IMG/VR virus record: IMGVR_UViG_3300043425_000164 | Location: 1-54,866 of that record | Length of the DNA stretch: 54,866 nucleotides | Strand: one strand, 5' to 3' | From: a virus | Shown here: in pieces, positions 24,997-32,191 of the stretch | How the letters are laid out: every line of letters begins with the position of its first letter | Position numbering within the stretch: the stretch's first letter is position 1 | Program-made: the position numbers and the translations under genes | The notes under the pieces: model-generated | Told to the model about the DNA's origin: nothing | What the model saw: only the letters and a program-made list of their open reading frames with translations | Database searches by the model: none

Positions 24997-27114
24997 TTAC
25001 TGCGAAAATCTATTTACTACTGGTGAACCATCCATCAAGTTCTGACCTCCTGGTGCTGCTGGAGGTGTTCCGCCTGCTTGAGCTTGGCCGTTTTGCTGCG
25101 CCATCTCTTGAGACATTGCTTGTTGTTGCATCGCTGTAGCTTCTGCTGCCTTAGCTTTCATGGTCTCTACAGAAGGAACAATCTTGTCGACGTTCATATC
25201 TAAAGTCATAGCTGTCTGACGTAGAAGTTCTGCGATACCTTCCATACCAACAACCTGTTGAGCAACTGGGCTATTAAGCGCCAGACCCAAGAATTCATTG
25301 CGACGCTGCTGGGCAGACTCTTTCTCAAGGATCGATGCTGCACCACGAGCTACGATGTCTACGTCACCCTTGAGATCTGGATCATCCGAGTAACGCATAT
25401 TGTAGTAATACAAGCGGTCAATACATGGCTTAATAACGTGCTCGTCAATATTTGCGATGACTTGTTTAATGGATTTACCAGCATTAGTCATCAACATCGA
25501 CATACCGGAAGCAGTTCTTCCTGCTCCACCGGCTGGCGTACCGCCTGTCATATAACGTGGAATACCGGTGTACTCATCAGCAAGAGTTGCAAACTTCTCA
25601 TAAACCGCCATCAATTCATTAGCTTGTGAGCTTGGTTGATAGAAAGTTACAGGAGTCTGGTTTGCACCTAATGGGTCAGAGGTAACCTGCCAAACTTTCC
25701 AGGGGTACAACTGAGTAATGTTTTCACCCTCAGGTAGGCGATCGATGTTGTAAACAACCTGTGGGCCAGAAGCCAAGCTCATGTTATTTACGAGGCTGCG
25801 GGCTGCAGCGTTACAGACATCTTGTACGTCACGGCATAGATCTGCTACAGAGTTGCCCCAGAACGCGCCTGGAACTTCTTCGTAGGAGGTTTTGTAATAA
25901 GGTTTACGACCGAGTGGATCTGGGTTAATAACCGCTTTGATGATCCATGTACCGATGAGCCATGCTTCGATAGGATACTCAGCCATTGGGTCAGGTACTT
26001 CTTCTGGAGACATGCCCCAGTCAATCAACAAACGACCTTGTACAGAACCCCAGAACTGCAATGCGTCAATTAACTCCGAAGGGTTTTGACCAGCAGCAGT
26101 AGTGGATTTACCTTCAGCTGTTGCTCTAGTAAGGTCAACATAGATCCATTCGCGTAGGCCGCCCTTTCCATAAGCTTCCAAAACTTGACGTATGGCTCCA
26201 TCGCTATAACCATCAACTCCGATAAGCTCGTGTAGATCAGCCCTTGATAACTTGTGTCTTTCAATTAGGTATCCGTCGTTAATAGTAGAAGCATCAGGAG
26301 CAGGGTACATATTGAATGGGCTTACACGCTCCCACTCTAACGCTAAAGTTTTCTGAACCTGCAAGTCGTATTGACCGTTTGGTAACTTCACCCACTTTAA
26401 CTCTGGGCGGTTACGAACAACAGGGCCTTTTAAAATCGCTGCAGGGAATGTAACGAGGTCATCAATAAACTGAGCAAAAGCAGTAGTCCACTGGCCTTCG
26501 ATCATCTGCTGATGCATTTTCTTTTCCATGCGCTTAGCAGTTTCTTCTGCAATCTCACCTAACTGGCGATACGCTGCATCTTTGAGGTCAAGCAACATCT
26601 GACGTACTTCGACATCAGTTGGGTTAATGCCTGACATCAACATCTGCTCAAGCTGCTGCTGAGCACGCATCATTAGGTCTTGCAGAATGTCCGGCTCCAT
26701 ATCTGGAATTGGACTTGGGCGCAAGCTCCATGGTTTTTCTTCAGGAGTCGACATAACAACATCACGTAACCAGCTTGAAGCGGCACGGCACTTGTTAGAA
26801 GTCAACATCATGTAAATCGTTGAGCTGCCCTGCTCACGTAACTGTGCGAGTTTGTCAGGATCATACTGACCGCGTCGTTGACGCACACACTTAAGCATCT
26901 GTTGCTCGATCGTATACTCTTTTGCCATACGAGCGTACATCCACTTCTGTTTGATATACGCAGCAAGATTCTGTACTACTGGACTAGAATTTGCAGTGAC
27001 GGCTGCAGCACGCTCCTCTTCTTGGAGCTGTTTAATCGATTTGATTGGCACGATACCGCCCACGGTCGTATAACCGGGAGCAGACGCGTTTGTAATATTC
27101 AACGCAGCATCCAT
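24997..27114 (-). CDS. Portal protein
   Basis: A 705-residue protein, the length of P22/T7-type portal rings (500-750). Supporting segments are the N-terminal helical region, DKLAQLREQGSSTIYMMLTS, GAFWGNSVADLCRDVQDVCN and YTGIPRYMTGGTPAGGAGRTA, with a long helical, Gln/Met-rich C-terminus (possible barrel). It sits directly after the large terminase. It would form the 12-mer through which DNA enters and leaves. No clear ribosome site; a strong promoter lies just upstream. Confidence 0.9.
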   Translation of the reverse strand: MDAALNITNASAPGYTTVGGIVPIKSIKQLQEEERAAAVTANSSPVVQNLAAYIKQKWMYARMAKEYTIEQQMLKCVRQRRGQYDPDKLAQLREQGSSTIYMMLTSNKCRAASSWLRDVVMSTPEEKPWSLRPSPIPDMEPDILQDLMMRAQQQLEQMLMSGINPTDVEVRQMLLDLKDAAYRQLGEIAEETAKRMEKKMHQQMIEGQWTTAFAQFIDDLVTFPAAILKGPVVRNRPELKWVKLPNGQYDLQVQKTLALEWERVSPFNMYPAPDASTINDGYLIERHKLSRADLHELIGVDGYSDGAIRQVLEAYGKGGLREWIYVDLTRATAEGKSTTAAGQNPSELIDALQFWGSVQGRLLIDWGMSPEEVPDPMAEYPIEAWLIGTWIIKAVINPDPLGRKPYYKTSYEEVPGAFWGNSVADLCRDVQDVCNAAARSLVNNMSLASGPQVVYNIDRLPEGENITQLYPWKVWQVTSDPLGANQTPVTFYQPSSQANELMAVYEKFATLADEYTGIPRYMTGGTPAGGAGRTASGMSMLMTNAGKSIKQVIANIDEHVIKPCIDRLYYYNMRYSDDPDLKGDVDIVARGAASILEKESAQQRRNEFLGLALNSPVAQQVVGMEGIAELLRQTAMTLDMNVDKIVPSVETMKAKAAEATAMQQQAMSQEMAQQNGQAQAGGTPPAAPGGQNLMDGSPVVNRFSQ
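27042..27071 (-). promoter_or_regulatory. Strong sigma-70-like promoter before the portal gene
   Basis: On the minus strand: -35 TTGACA (27066-27071, 6 of 6) and -10 TATAAA (27042-27047, 5 of 6), spacer 18 bases, though the sequence runs slightly into the gap after portal. The distance from -10 to portal start leaves a very short leader between the genes at 27115-27174. Confidence 0.55.
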
Positions 27115-27174
27115 AGACTATTTCGAAATGTCAATACCTGCTTTATAAGCTATAAACCATTGATCTGTCAAGCC

Positions 27175-28575
27175 CTAGTCCCAAACAAAAGTTGTTTTTT
27201 CTACGGGTCTAGCTTTCCGGGTTAACACATCCCCTGTAATGTTGCCATCTGCATGCAAACACGCGTACTGAAATGCGTCCGCAATGTGAGAGTAACTGTT
27301 TTTCTCGGGTTTGTCATCTGTATCCCCGTTATTTTTAATTTTATACCGATACCCACCGCGTAGTGCATTTATGAGCTCTCGGCAGTCTGGATCGATCAAC
27401 ATCGCTGCTCTACCATCCACGATACGCGTCAAAAGCGCATCAACCGCAGATAACCGAGCAACGATACTGTTTGATTTTGCTGGAATTACTCTAAAACCTT
27501 CCGCTTTCAAAATATCAAACACTGACCGCTCATCTGTCTGAGCTCTCTGCTGTCCTGCCGGGTCACCAATAATCAGGCAAGGCATACCCGGAAATTTATT
27601 CGCAAGCACCGGTTTAAGCTTCTCTCTTACAAATCTTAACGTTCCCATACCCTCAGACGTTAGACAGGCATATGTCAAAAATCGCCCCTGAGGATCGACC
27701 TGACTAATCGTAGCAGCTGGTGTCAAACCAAAATCCATCCCAATAATCAACGGGTTAGTCGACAGTTTGATGTAATTCAGTGACTTTTCAGCCACATGTA
27801 AGTCCCGATCGAAAGCCCTAAAAACAGGCTGACCTGATAACGATTTACCAAATTTTGCGTTGATATAAACATCAACCCAGTCTTCAGACTTGCCCTCTGC
27901 CAAATTCTCATAGTACCCTTCCGGTAAAAACTCAAGCCAATCAGCCTCTTGGGACAATCCGCTAGGCTGAAAGTAACACTCTGCGTTATCCGGTGGATCC
28001 GATAAGTACTGCTCCCAGAACGTATCCATGTCTGGTGGGTTGGTCATCCCCCAGATGTGAGCATTAGACTTACCAGAATCATCGACGCAACCCATGCCAT
28101 TGTCCAGCTTAGAAGGGAAACGACCAAGACGCCCCTGAAGAGCGTTAAAGATGTCTGGGTTAATTTCTCGAAATTCGTCCAAGATACCAAAGCTAGCTTG
28201 TAAAGACAGCAAGCGCCGAACGTCATTAGAATCATCGAGGCCACGAAATAAAATTTCACATTCAACATCGTCGAACCTTAAAATAAATTTATATTCGGAC
28301 TTGAGATACGTCCCCGCTTGGCCGTCCGGATACCAGCGTAGTACGTCAGGGATGGATGTATCTCGCAGCTGCTCTCGCGTATTACGCACCCATATGGCTC
28401 GACTTCGACGTATGCCATCTTTACATTTCGCCATCTTCTTGGCGTGGTAGGCAATTTTCATTATGCCCGCCGTGGTTTTGGTACTACCCACTGGCCCCAC
28501 GATCAACGAAATAAACGCATCGGAAGTCAAAAATCCTTTTACGGACTCGGGTGGTGTGTACTGTAAATTACTCAT
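27175..28575 (-). CDS. terL: Terminase large subunit
   Basis: A 466-residue packaging ATPase/nuclease. Walker A-like GPVGSTKTT (27-35) and Walker B ILDEFREI (131-138) are clear. The nuclease half shows IIGMDFGLTPAATIS, CLIIGDPAG and a late HIADAFQYACLH, giving the expected acidic residues. It translocates DNA through the portal and cuts it. The start overlaps the small-terminase stop by 8 bases. A lysine-containing GPVGSTK loop, rather than the usual GKT/S form, is common in this family. Confidence 0.9.
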   Translation of the reverse strand: MSNLQYTPPESVKGFLTSDAFISLIVGPVGSTKTTAGIMKIAYHAKKMAKCKDGIRRSRAIWVRNTREQLRDTSIPDVLRWYPDGQAGTYLKSEYKFILRFDDVECEILFRGLDDSNDVRRLLSLQASFGILDEFREINPDIFNALQGRLGRFPSKLDNGMGCVDDSGKSNAHIWGMTNPPDMDTFWEQYLSDPPDNAECYFQPSGLSQEADWLEFLPEGYYENLAEGKSEDWVDVYINAKFGKSLSGQPVFRAFDRDLHVAEKSLNYIKLSTNPLIIGMDFGLTPAATISQVDPQGRFLTYACLTSEGMGTLRFVREKLKPVLANKFPGMPCLIIGDPAGQQRAQTDERSVFDILKAEGFRVIPAKSNSIVARLSAVDALLTRIVDGRAAMLIDPDCRELINALRGGYRYKIKNNGDTDDKPEKNSYSHIADAFQYACLHADGNITGDVLTRKARPVEKTTFVWD

Positions 28576-29080
28576 CAGCCTCTAGTGGTTTCGTTTTTAT
28601 TTCAAGCTTCGGAGGTTCAAACTCAATAACATCCGGGTCTGGCATGTCGATGGTCTGGGACTTTTTGGGGGTGTCTGCCAAATTTATGGTAATACTGAAC
28701 CCTGGGCCACTAGCGACTTGAGCACTAGCCTTCGGCTCCATGTCTCCAAGTTTAGCACCAAGTTTAATAAATTCCAGCTTCTGCAGTAACGTCGCATCAT
28801 TTGACCGAGCGATTTTATACGCATCCTCAAATACATCCTCTGTCAGCGCCTTGGCTTTTATGCGAAATGTAATGCCGTTCTGCTCAAGCTCCGCCTTCTG
28901 TTTGGCAACAGCATCAAGAAACGGCTTCCACACCGATAGAGATTTCCAGCGAATTCCCTCAAACCCATAGCGAGACGCTATCTCGGATGGCTCTTCCATC
29001 CCTATGGCTATGGCCAGGATCATCTCCTGGGGCACATCAAGCGCTGGCGGTGGTGTTGTCGGTAGTAGTTCTTCGTCCAT
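28568..29080 (-). CDS. Probable terminase small subunit
   Basis: A 170-residue protein: Pro-rich N-terminus, helical middle (AIGMEEPSEIASRYGFEG looks like a helix-turn-helix) and an acidic Pro-rich C-terminus. Directly before the large terminase, so it likely recognises packaging DNA. I place the start at ATG 29080. A TTG at 29092 would add four residues; neither has a good ribosome site, and both lie inside the overlapping ribbon-helix-helix gene, suggesting translational coupling. Confidence 0.75.
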   Translation of the reverse strand: MDEELLPTTPPPALDVPQEMILAIAIGMEEPSEIASRYGFEGIRWKSLSVWKPFLDAVAKQKAELEQNGITFRIKAKALTEDVFEDAYKIARSNDATLLQKLEFIKLGAKLGDMEPKASAQVASGPGFSITINLADTPKKSQTIDMPDPDVIEFEPPKLEIKTKPLEADE

Positions 29081-29198
29081 CGAGGTAGTCAACTAGTGCT
29101 TGGCGGATAAGTTCAGAAACGGTGGTATGGCGCTTTTCAGCTAGAACTTTAAGCTCAACCATAACCTGCTCAGGTAAGAAAAAGTTATGCCGCTTCAT
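29037..29198 (-). CDS. Ribbon-helix-helix DNA-binding protein
   Basis: A 53-residue protein from ATG 29198 to TGA 29037-29039. Residues 1-40 form a typical ribbon-helix-helix: strand MKRHNFFLPEQV, helix MVELKVLAEKRH, turn TTVSELIRQALVDYL. It is too short for many gene callers. The start overlaps the upstream stop as ATGA, and its 3' end overlaps the small terminase by about 44 bases. It may regulate its own operon through the palindrome at 29404-29415. Confidence 0.8.
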   Translation of the reverse strand: MKRHNFFLPEQVMVELKVLAEKRHTTVSELIRQALVDYLDGRRTTTDNTTASA

Positions 29199-29347
29199 TT
29201 TTTAACTGCCTTCTTAGTCGTTTTCTTAGCCGCTGGTTTCGCAGTACGCACCTGTTTTTTGGCTGGTGTGGATTTAACTTCTGCTTTGGGTAGGGGCTTT
29301 CGGGGACGGAAATAATCTAAAAGTTTTTGCATTGCTGCCGTTATCAT
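29195..29347 (-). CDS. 50-residue Lys-rich basic peptide
   Basis: ATG at 29347 with AAGGAGAG upstream; stop overlaps the next start as ATGA. The first half is amphipathic (MQKLLDYFRPRKPLP), the second half is a Lys/Ala/Thr tail (KPAAKKTTKKAVKK). It resembles histone-like tails and may bind nucleic acid. First gene after a strong promoter. Function unknown. Confidence 0.65.
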   Translation of the reverse strand: MITAAMQKLLDYFRPRKPLPKAEVKSTPAKKQVRTAKPAAKKTTKKAVKK

Positions 29348-29403
29348 GGTTCTCTCCTTTTGATGGGGCTACTCGCTGCACTGGAACTCCCGGTAAGGAG
29401 TCT

Positions 29404-29415
29404 GTTTGGCCAAAC
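29404..29415. promoter_or_regulatory. Perfect 12-bp palindrome, candidate operator
   Basis: GTTTGGCCAAAC is a perfect palindrome 28 bases downstream of the -10 box of the terminase-operon promoter, within the untranslated leader. Ribbon-helix-helix proteins often bind such sites, and one is encoded in this operon. A second hairpin (ACTCC/GGAGT) lies next to it. Confidence 0.5.
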
Positions 29416-29442
29416 CCAGCATTTGCTTTCGCCGTAGTGTGG

Positions 29443-29470
29443 ATAATACATCATGTGTGTCTAATGTCAA
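29443..29470 (-). promoter_or_regulatory. Strong sigma-70-like promoter for the terminase operon
   Basis: On the minus strand: -35 TTGACA (29465-29470, 6 of 6), 16-base spacer, -10 TATTAT (29443-29448, 5 of 6). It starts inside the 3' end of the HNH gene and gives a leader of about 90 bases before the basic-peptide gene. Confidence 0.65.
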
Positions 29471-29846
29471 CACTATTTTTTGAGCGCTTCTTTGATTTGG
29501 GTTTACTGGCTCTATGCTCAGCGTAGTGATGCTTTCTGTGGCAGTTGGCGCATAGTACGATGCACTTCTCTCGGATCTCTTTGATTGCTTGTCCAATCAT
29601 GCCATCGTGAACGAGTTTAAAGACCTTACGGTTTGATGGATCTCTAACTACGTGGTGGAAGTCTAAGGCTGCTGGATGATTCTCCCCACAATTGCTGCAC
29701 TGCAGCGTTTTCTTAAATTCATGCCACTCTTTGCGCAGACGTCTTCGCCTTGCTGCCACTGCGTCTTTAACCTTCTGCTTATGGTTCTCGTAGTGGCGCC
29801 GTTGGGCTTCTAGCTTTCTCGGATCGTTCGGATCTTTGTAGGGCAT
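29451..29846 (-). CDS. HNH endonuclease with zinc-binding Cys
   Basis: A 131-residue protein, basic at the N-terminus (RRHYENHKQKVKDAVAARRR), with two Cys pairs (CSNC; CANC) and the HNH core: LDFHH then CIVLCANCHRKHH. It should cut DNA; phage HNH enzymes often act as packaging nicking enzymes or homing endonucleases. Its place next to the terminase favours the packaging link. I chose ATG 29846, since a GTG at 29873 lies within the promoter. No ribosome site is visible. Confidence 0.85.
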   Translation of the reverse strand: MPYKDPNDPRKLEAQRRHYENHKQKVKDAVAARRRRLRKEWHEFKKTLQCSNCGENHPAALDFHHVVRDPSNRKVFKLVHDGMIGQAIKEIREKCIVLCANCHRKHHYAEHRASKPKSKKRSKNSVDIRHT

Positions 29847-29852
29847 TGCGTG

Positions 29853-29881
29853 AATGTAATGTTTTGTATACACATTGTCAA
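29853..29881 (-). promoter_or_regulatory. Sigma-70-like promoter for the leftward unit
   Basis: On the minus strand: -35 TTGACA (29876-29881, 6 of 6), 17-base spacer, -10 TACATT (29853-29858, 4 of 6). The start of transcription would fall near 29846, at the HNH start codon, so this mRNA may be leaderless. The spacer includes TGTATAC. Confidence 0.6.
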
Positions 29882-30084
29882 CATGGGATAAACCCTAGGT
29901 GTGGGCGCGGATTTGATGAGCTACTAGCTGTAGGTATGAAGGCAGAAAAAATCCCTACTTGTCATATCCTCCGATGTCTGCCTGACCGCCCACTGGGAGT
30001 GTACTTCAGTGTTGTAAAAAAGTGACAGTAAAGCTACATAAACGTTGCCTTAAGTGGGTTAATGCTTCTTTTATGAATCATTAT

Positions 30085-30103
30085 CTATACAACGTGTGTA
30101 TAG
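30085..30103. promoter_or_regulatory. 19-base dyad, candidate operator
   Basis: CTATACA-ACGTG-TGTATAG is a perfect 7+7 inverted repeat with a 5-base centre. TGTATA also occurs in spacers of two leftward promoters (24964-24992 and 29853-29881). It lies before the candidate non-coding RNA, where it could act as a control site for rightward transcription. Confidence 0.5.
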
Positions 30104-30145
30104 TCATATTTTTACCGGGCGCATTACGGCTAATACGTAAGCATG

Positions 30146-30600
30146 GCCCCCCACCCCCACCCCCTCTGGTCAGGGGGGTATCCCCTTAGCCCTCTGCCTA
30201 TGGTGTAGGTCGAGGCATTTAGTCCTCTGCCTATATCGCAGAGCACCGCTACGGGTTGATCTCTACCTGAGTATCCTTGAGATTATGGCGAGTAGGTTGT
30301 CCGTGCTGAATGTTGAGTCATTCTGATACTTAGTAGGCACAATGGATTTGCTGAAACCATGCGGGATAGTATCCGTGTAAAAGTGAGCAGAATACCGCTT
30401 ACACACCTGAGCGAACCGCACTTGACCTAGATGTCAAGATTTGGGTAGATTACCTGAACCGCAGTGTTCGAGTAATAGCGTATCTCCCCAAAGTGTCGAA
30501 AACAATGGCAGACACAGGCACAGGGTTATGAGAATTCCTACCCTTGAGTGCAAAGGTATTAGGTCAAACCTCGATACCCCATAACACTCAAGGGGTTTTT
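30146..30600 (+). ncRNA. Candidate large structured non-coding RNA
   Basis: An ORF-free stretch of about 450 bases with a chain of hairpins: CTCTGC/GCAGAG (30225-30243), TGATCTC/GAGATTA (30257-30285, one G-U), GTGC/GCAC (30303-30340), GGAT/ATCC (30364-30374), GTGTAA/TTACAC (30375-30404), CTTGAC/GTCAAG (30421-30438), GGTA/TACC (30444-30454), GAAC/GTTC (30456-30469). It ends in an intrinsic terminator, as an independent RNA would. CCTCTGCCTA occurs twice (30190-30199, 30224-30233). I could not match it to a known RNA class; ends are approximate. It could instead be a control region or origin. Confidence 0.4.
30541..30600 (+). terminator. Strong terminator with nested stems
   Basis: Perfect 10-pair stem CCCTTGAGTG (30541-30550) with CACTCAAGGG (30585-30594), enclosing a second stem GGTAT/ATACC (30555-30559 with 30574-30578) and an inner GGT/ACC, followed by five T at 30596-30600. 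It ends transcription arriving from the left, 60 bases before the first rightward gene. Confidence 0.85.
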
Positions 30601-30630
30601 ATCAAGTGCATTAGCAATAGTGTGCTTGAT
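30601..30630 (+). promoter_or_regulatory. Hairpin in the leader of the first rightward gene
   Basis: ATCAAGTGCA (30601-30610) can pair with TGTGCTTGAT (30621-30630): ten pairs, two of them G-U, with a 10-base loop. It directly follows the terminator and precedes the TAACTTACT motif and ribosome site. It may stabilise the mRNA or tune translation. Confidence 0.55.
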
Positions 30631-30636
30631 TCTGAC

Positions 30637-30645
30637 TAACTTACT
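30637..30645 (+). promoter_or_regulatory. TAACTTACT leader motif, copy 1
   Basis: The nine-base motif lies 14 bases before the ATG at 30660, just upstream of the AGGAAAA ribosome site. Identical copies precede genes at 34175, 35959 and 40970. Confidence 0.5.
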
Positions 30646-30659
30646 TAACAGGAAAAATC

Positions 30660-31172
30660 ATGGCTCTATTAAATGCTAAAGACCTCGAATCAAAAATTGC
30701 ACAAATTGGCAAAACCGCTGGTGAGTTGCAGTCTGAGATTCAAATCGCCGCAGTAAATGCAATTGGTTATTCAATCGAGCATGGTGATATTCGCTACGGG
30801 CAGAAGTTGTTTGATGTATTGCCTAGCGGTGTTCGTCGTGCTAGTTTGGTAGCTTTCCTCGAAAAGCATGGCAATTTTGCCTACCTCAAAGAGGACAAGA
30901 AGTTTGCGTTTTACAAGGCTCAGGATTCCTTTGACGAAGTCGCTTTATTGGCTACATCATGGGCTTCCGCTAAGACTGAGAACATCACATCTGAGTATGA
31001 TGTGCAGAAGATGTTTGACAGCCTCATGAAACGCATCGAGTCCGCTATCAAGAAGTCTGGTGATGGCTCGGTTAAGGTTCTCAATACACCCCTGTATGAC
31101 TACCTTCAAGAAGCACAAGACCGCTTCAATGCCGAGCGTGAGTTCGTGCAACCCGAAGTCAAAGTAGCGTAA
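30660..31172 (+). CDS. First rightward (early) protein, unknown function
   Basis: A 170-residue, helical, charged protein (SEIQIAAVNAIGYSIEHGDI; then VRRASLVAFLEKHGNFAYL). I recall similar proteins among early genes of podoviruses, without a known role. It has its own leader with a terminator upstream, so it is likely separately controlled and strongly expressed soon after infection. No catalytic motif seen. Confidence 0.8.
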   Translation: MALLNAKDLESKIAQIGKTAGELQSEIQIAAVNAIGYSIEHGDIRYGQKLFDVLPSGVRRASLVAFLEKHGNFAYLKEDKKFAFYKAQDSFDEVALLATSWASAKTENITSEYDVQKMFDSLMKRIESAIKKSGDGSVKVLNTPLYDYLQEAQDRFNAEREFVQPEVKVA

Positions 31173-31238
31173 TCTCGCACCCTGCACCGCCTACGGGCGG
31201 TGCTACATTAAATCCACAACACTCATTGGAGTTATCTT

Positions 31239-31412
31239 ATGGGCTATTCTCTGCAATGTTTGAAGTTTGCTAATCCTGTAATCCCCAAGGGTGCGTATGC
31301 ATCCAAGACTTATGCCAACAAACGGGACAACCGCAAACCATCTGCCGTAGAAATTTATAAACCAAACGCATCAGGTGCATTAGAACTTGTAGTGCGTGTA
31401 TCAATTAAATGA
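31239..31412 (+). CDS. 57-residue early protein, unknown
   Basis: ATG 31239, preceded by GGAG, to TGA 31410-31412. Basic with aromatic residues (LKFANPVIPKGAYASKTYAN), ending in a strand-like LELVVRVSIK. No overlap with neighbours and a good ribosome site support coding. No family recognised. Confidence 0.6.
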   Translation: MGYSLQCLKFANPVIPKGAYASKTYANKRDNRKPSAVEIYKPNASGALELVVRVSIK

Positions 31413-31444
31413 ATTATGTGTGTCCGATGTATCCACAAGTGGGG

Positions 31445-31730
31445 TAATTATCCAATTTGAGGGTGTTAAAAAACGGATAATTACAACGGATAATTACAAA
31501 CCCTTATAAATCAATACTTTGGAAGGGTATTTATCTAATTATCCAATTATCCAATAAAAATATATATATCGAAAAGTATTTGGATTGCTTGGACACTATG
31601 TGTGCGTGTATGAATATATCTCTCGTATATGGATTATATAGGGGGGCATTTTCCGAAAATCAGCAAAACGGATAATTACATGCAACCCATTGAATTCATT
31701 ACACTTTGTATTTATCCATTCTAATTATCC
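31445..31730. repeat. Array of seven GGATAATTA repeats, possible origin
   Basis: The 9-mer GGATAATTA or its complement TAATTATCC occurs at 31445-31453, 31475-31483, 31488-31496, 31536-31544, 31670-31678 and 31722-31730, with an eight-base match at 31545-31552. Copies occur in both orientations. The 388-base gap (31413-31800) is very AT-rich, including ATATATATAT, and has no convincing ORF. It looks like an iteron-type replication origin or a multi-site operator. Confidence 0.6.
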
Positions 31731-31800
31731 GCTTTCTATCCCACCCAAAAACTACATAAAATCCATTCAATCCATCACATTTTTTAGAGGAATCCCGATC

Positions 31801-31959
31801 ATGCAAAACTTCGACGCATACGAAAAAGACCGTAAAAAATTCATCGAATCCACAAAACCCCCGATTGAGGAGCGGTATGGAAATCTGCTTTTAGGGTTCA
31901 CGATCCTCTATTTCGGAGGTCATCTCATATATCAGTTATACCTACATTGGGGAGGGTAA
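31801..31959 (+). CDS. 52-residue single-TM protein
   Basis: Starts at ATG 31801 with GAGG about 10 bases upstream; an upstream in-frame start falls in the repeat region and lacks support. The N-terminus is charged (NFDAYEKDRKKFIESTKPP), followed by one hydrophobic segment (LLLGFTILYFGGHLIYQLYL). Probably a small inner-membrane protein. Unknown role. Confidence 0.65.
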   Translation: MQNFDAYEKDRKKFIESTKPPIEERYGNLLLGFTILYFGGHLIYQLYLHWGG

Positions 31960-31963
31960 TCAA

Positions 31964-32191
31964 ATGAATTATTTGTGCGTAGCTTGTTACGGAGGTCATG
32001 TCAATCCAGAACGGGCAAAAGCCCTAACTAAAAACAATCAACCCATCACATGCATCGAATGTGGTGATGCACTAGCCAAACAAAAGGCGAAGATGTATAC
32101 AGTTGCACCGATGCACAAATCTAACTATGTTCTTGTAACTAATCGGGATGACCTGAAAGGTTTGAACAATAAGGGAGGGCTGATTAAATGA
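31964..32191 (+). CDS. Small zinc-finger-like protein
   Basis: A 75-residue protein with CVAC near residues 5-8 and CIEC near 30-33, suitable for one zinc ribbon, followed by a basic tail. The end overlaps the next start by 4 bases. Could bind nucleic acid or protein. No family named. Confidence 0.65.
   Translation: MNYLCVACYGGHVNPERAKALTKNNQPITCIECGDALAKQKAKMYTVAPMHKSNYVLVTNRDDLKGLNNKGGLIK

Larger units (their letters stand above)
29882..30659. other. Gene-free divergent region, 778 bases
   Basis: No convincing ORF on either strand. It separates the leftward and rightward units. From left to right I see unremarkable sequence to about 30060, a dyad at 30085-30103, a short inverted repeat TTACG/CGTAA at 30124-30140, a C-rich tract (30146-30164) whose complement has three G-runs, a hairpin-rich stretch, a strong terminator at 30541-30600 and a further hairpin before the first rightward gene. 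Confidence 0.8.

Noticed and set aside
29369-29596. 75-residue minus-strand frame overlapping the HNH gene
   Set aside because: Alternate frame of the HNH gene and promoter region, without a ribosome site.
30146-30164. G-quadruplex on the minus strand
   Set aside because: Only three long G-runs with single-base loops; a stable four-run quadruplex is uncertain, so it is noted only within the gap description.
30455-30485. TGTTCGAGT resembling a tRNA T-loop
   Set aside because: The flanking bases do not form a T-stem and no acceptor or anticodon arm fits around it.
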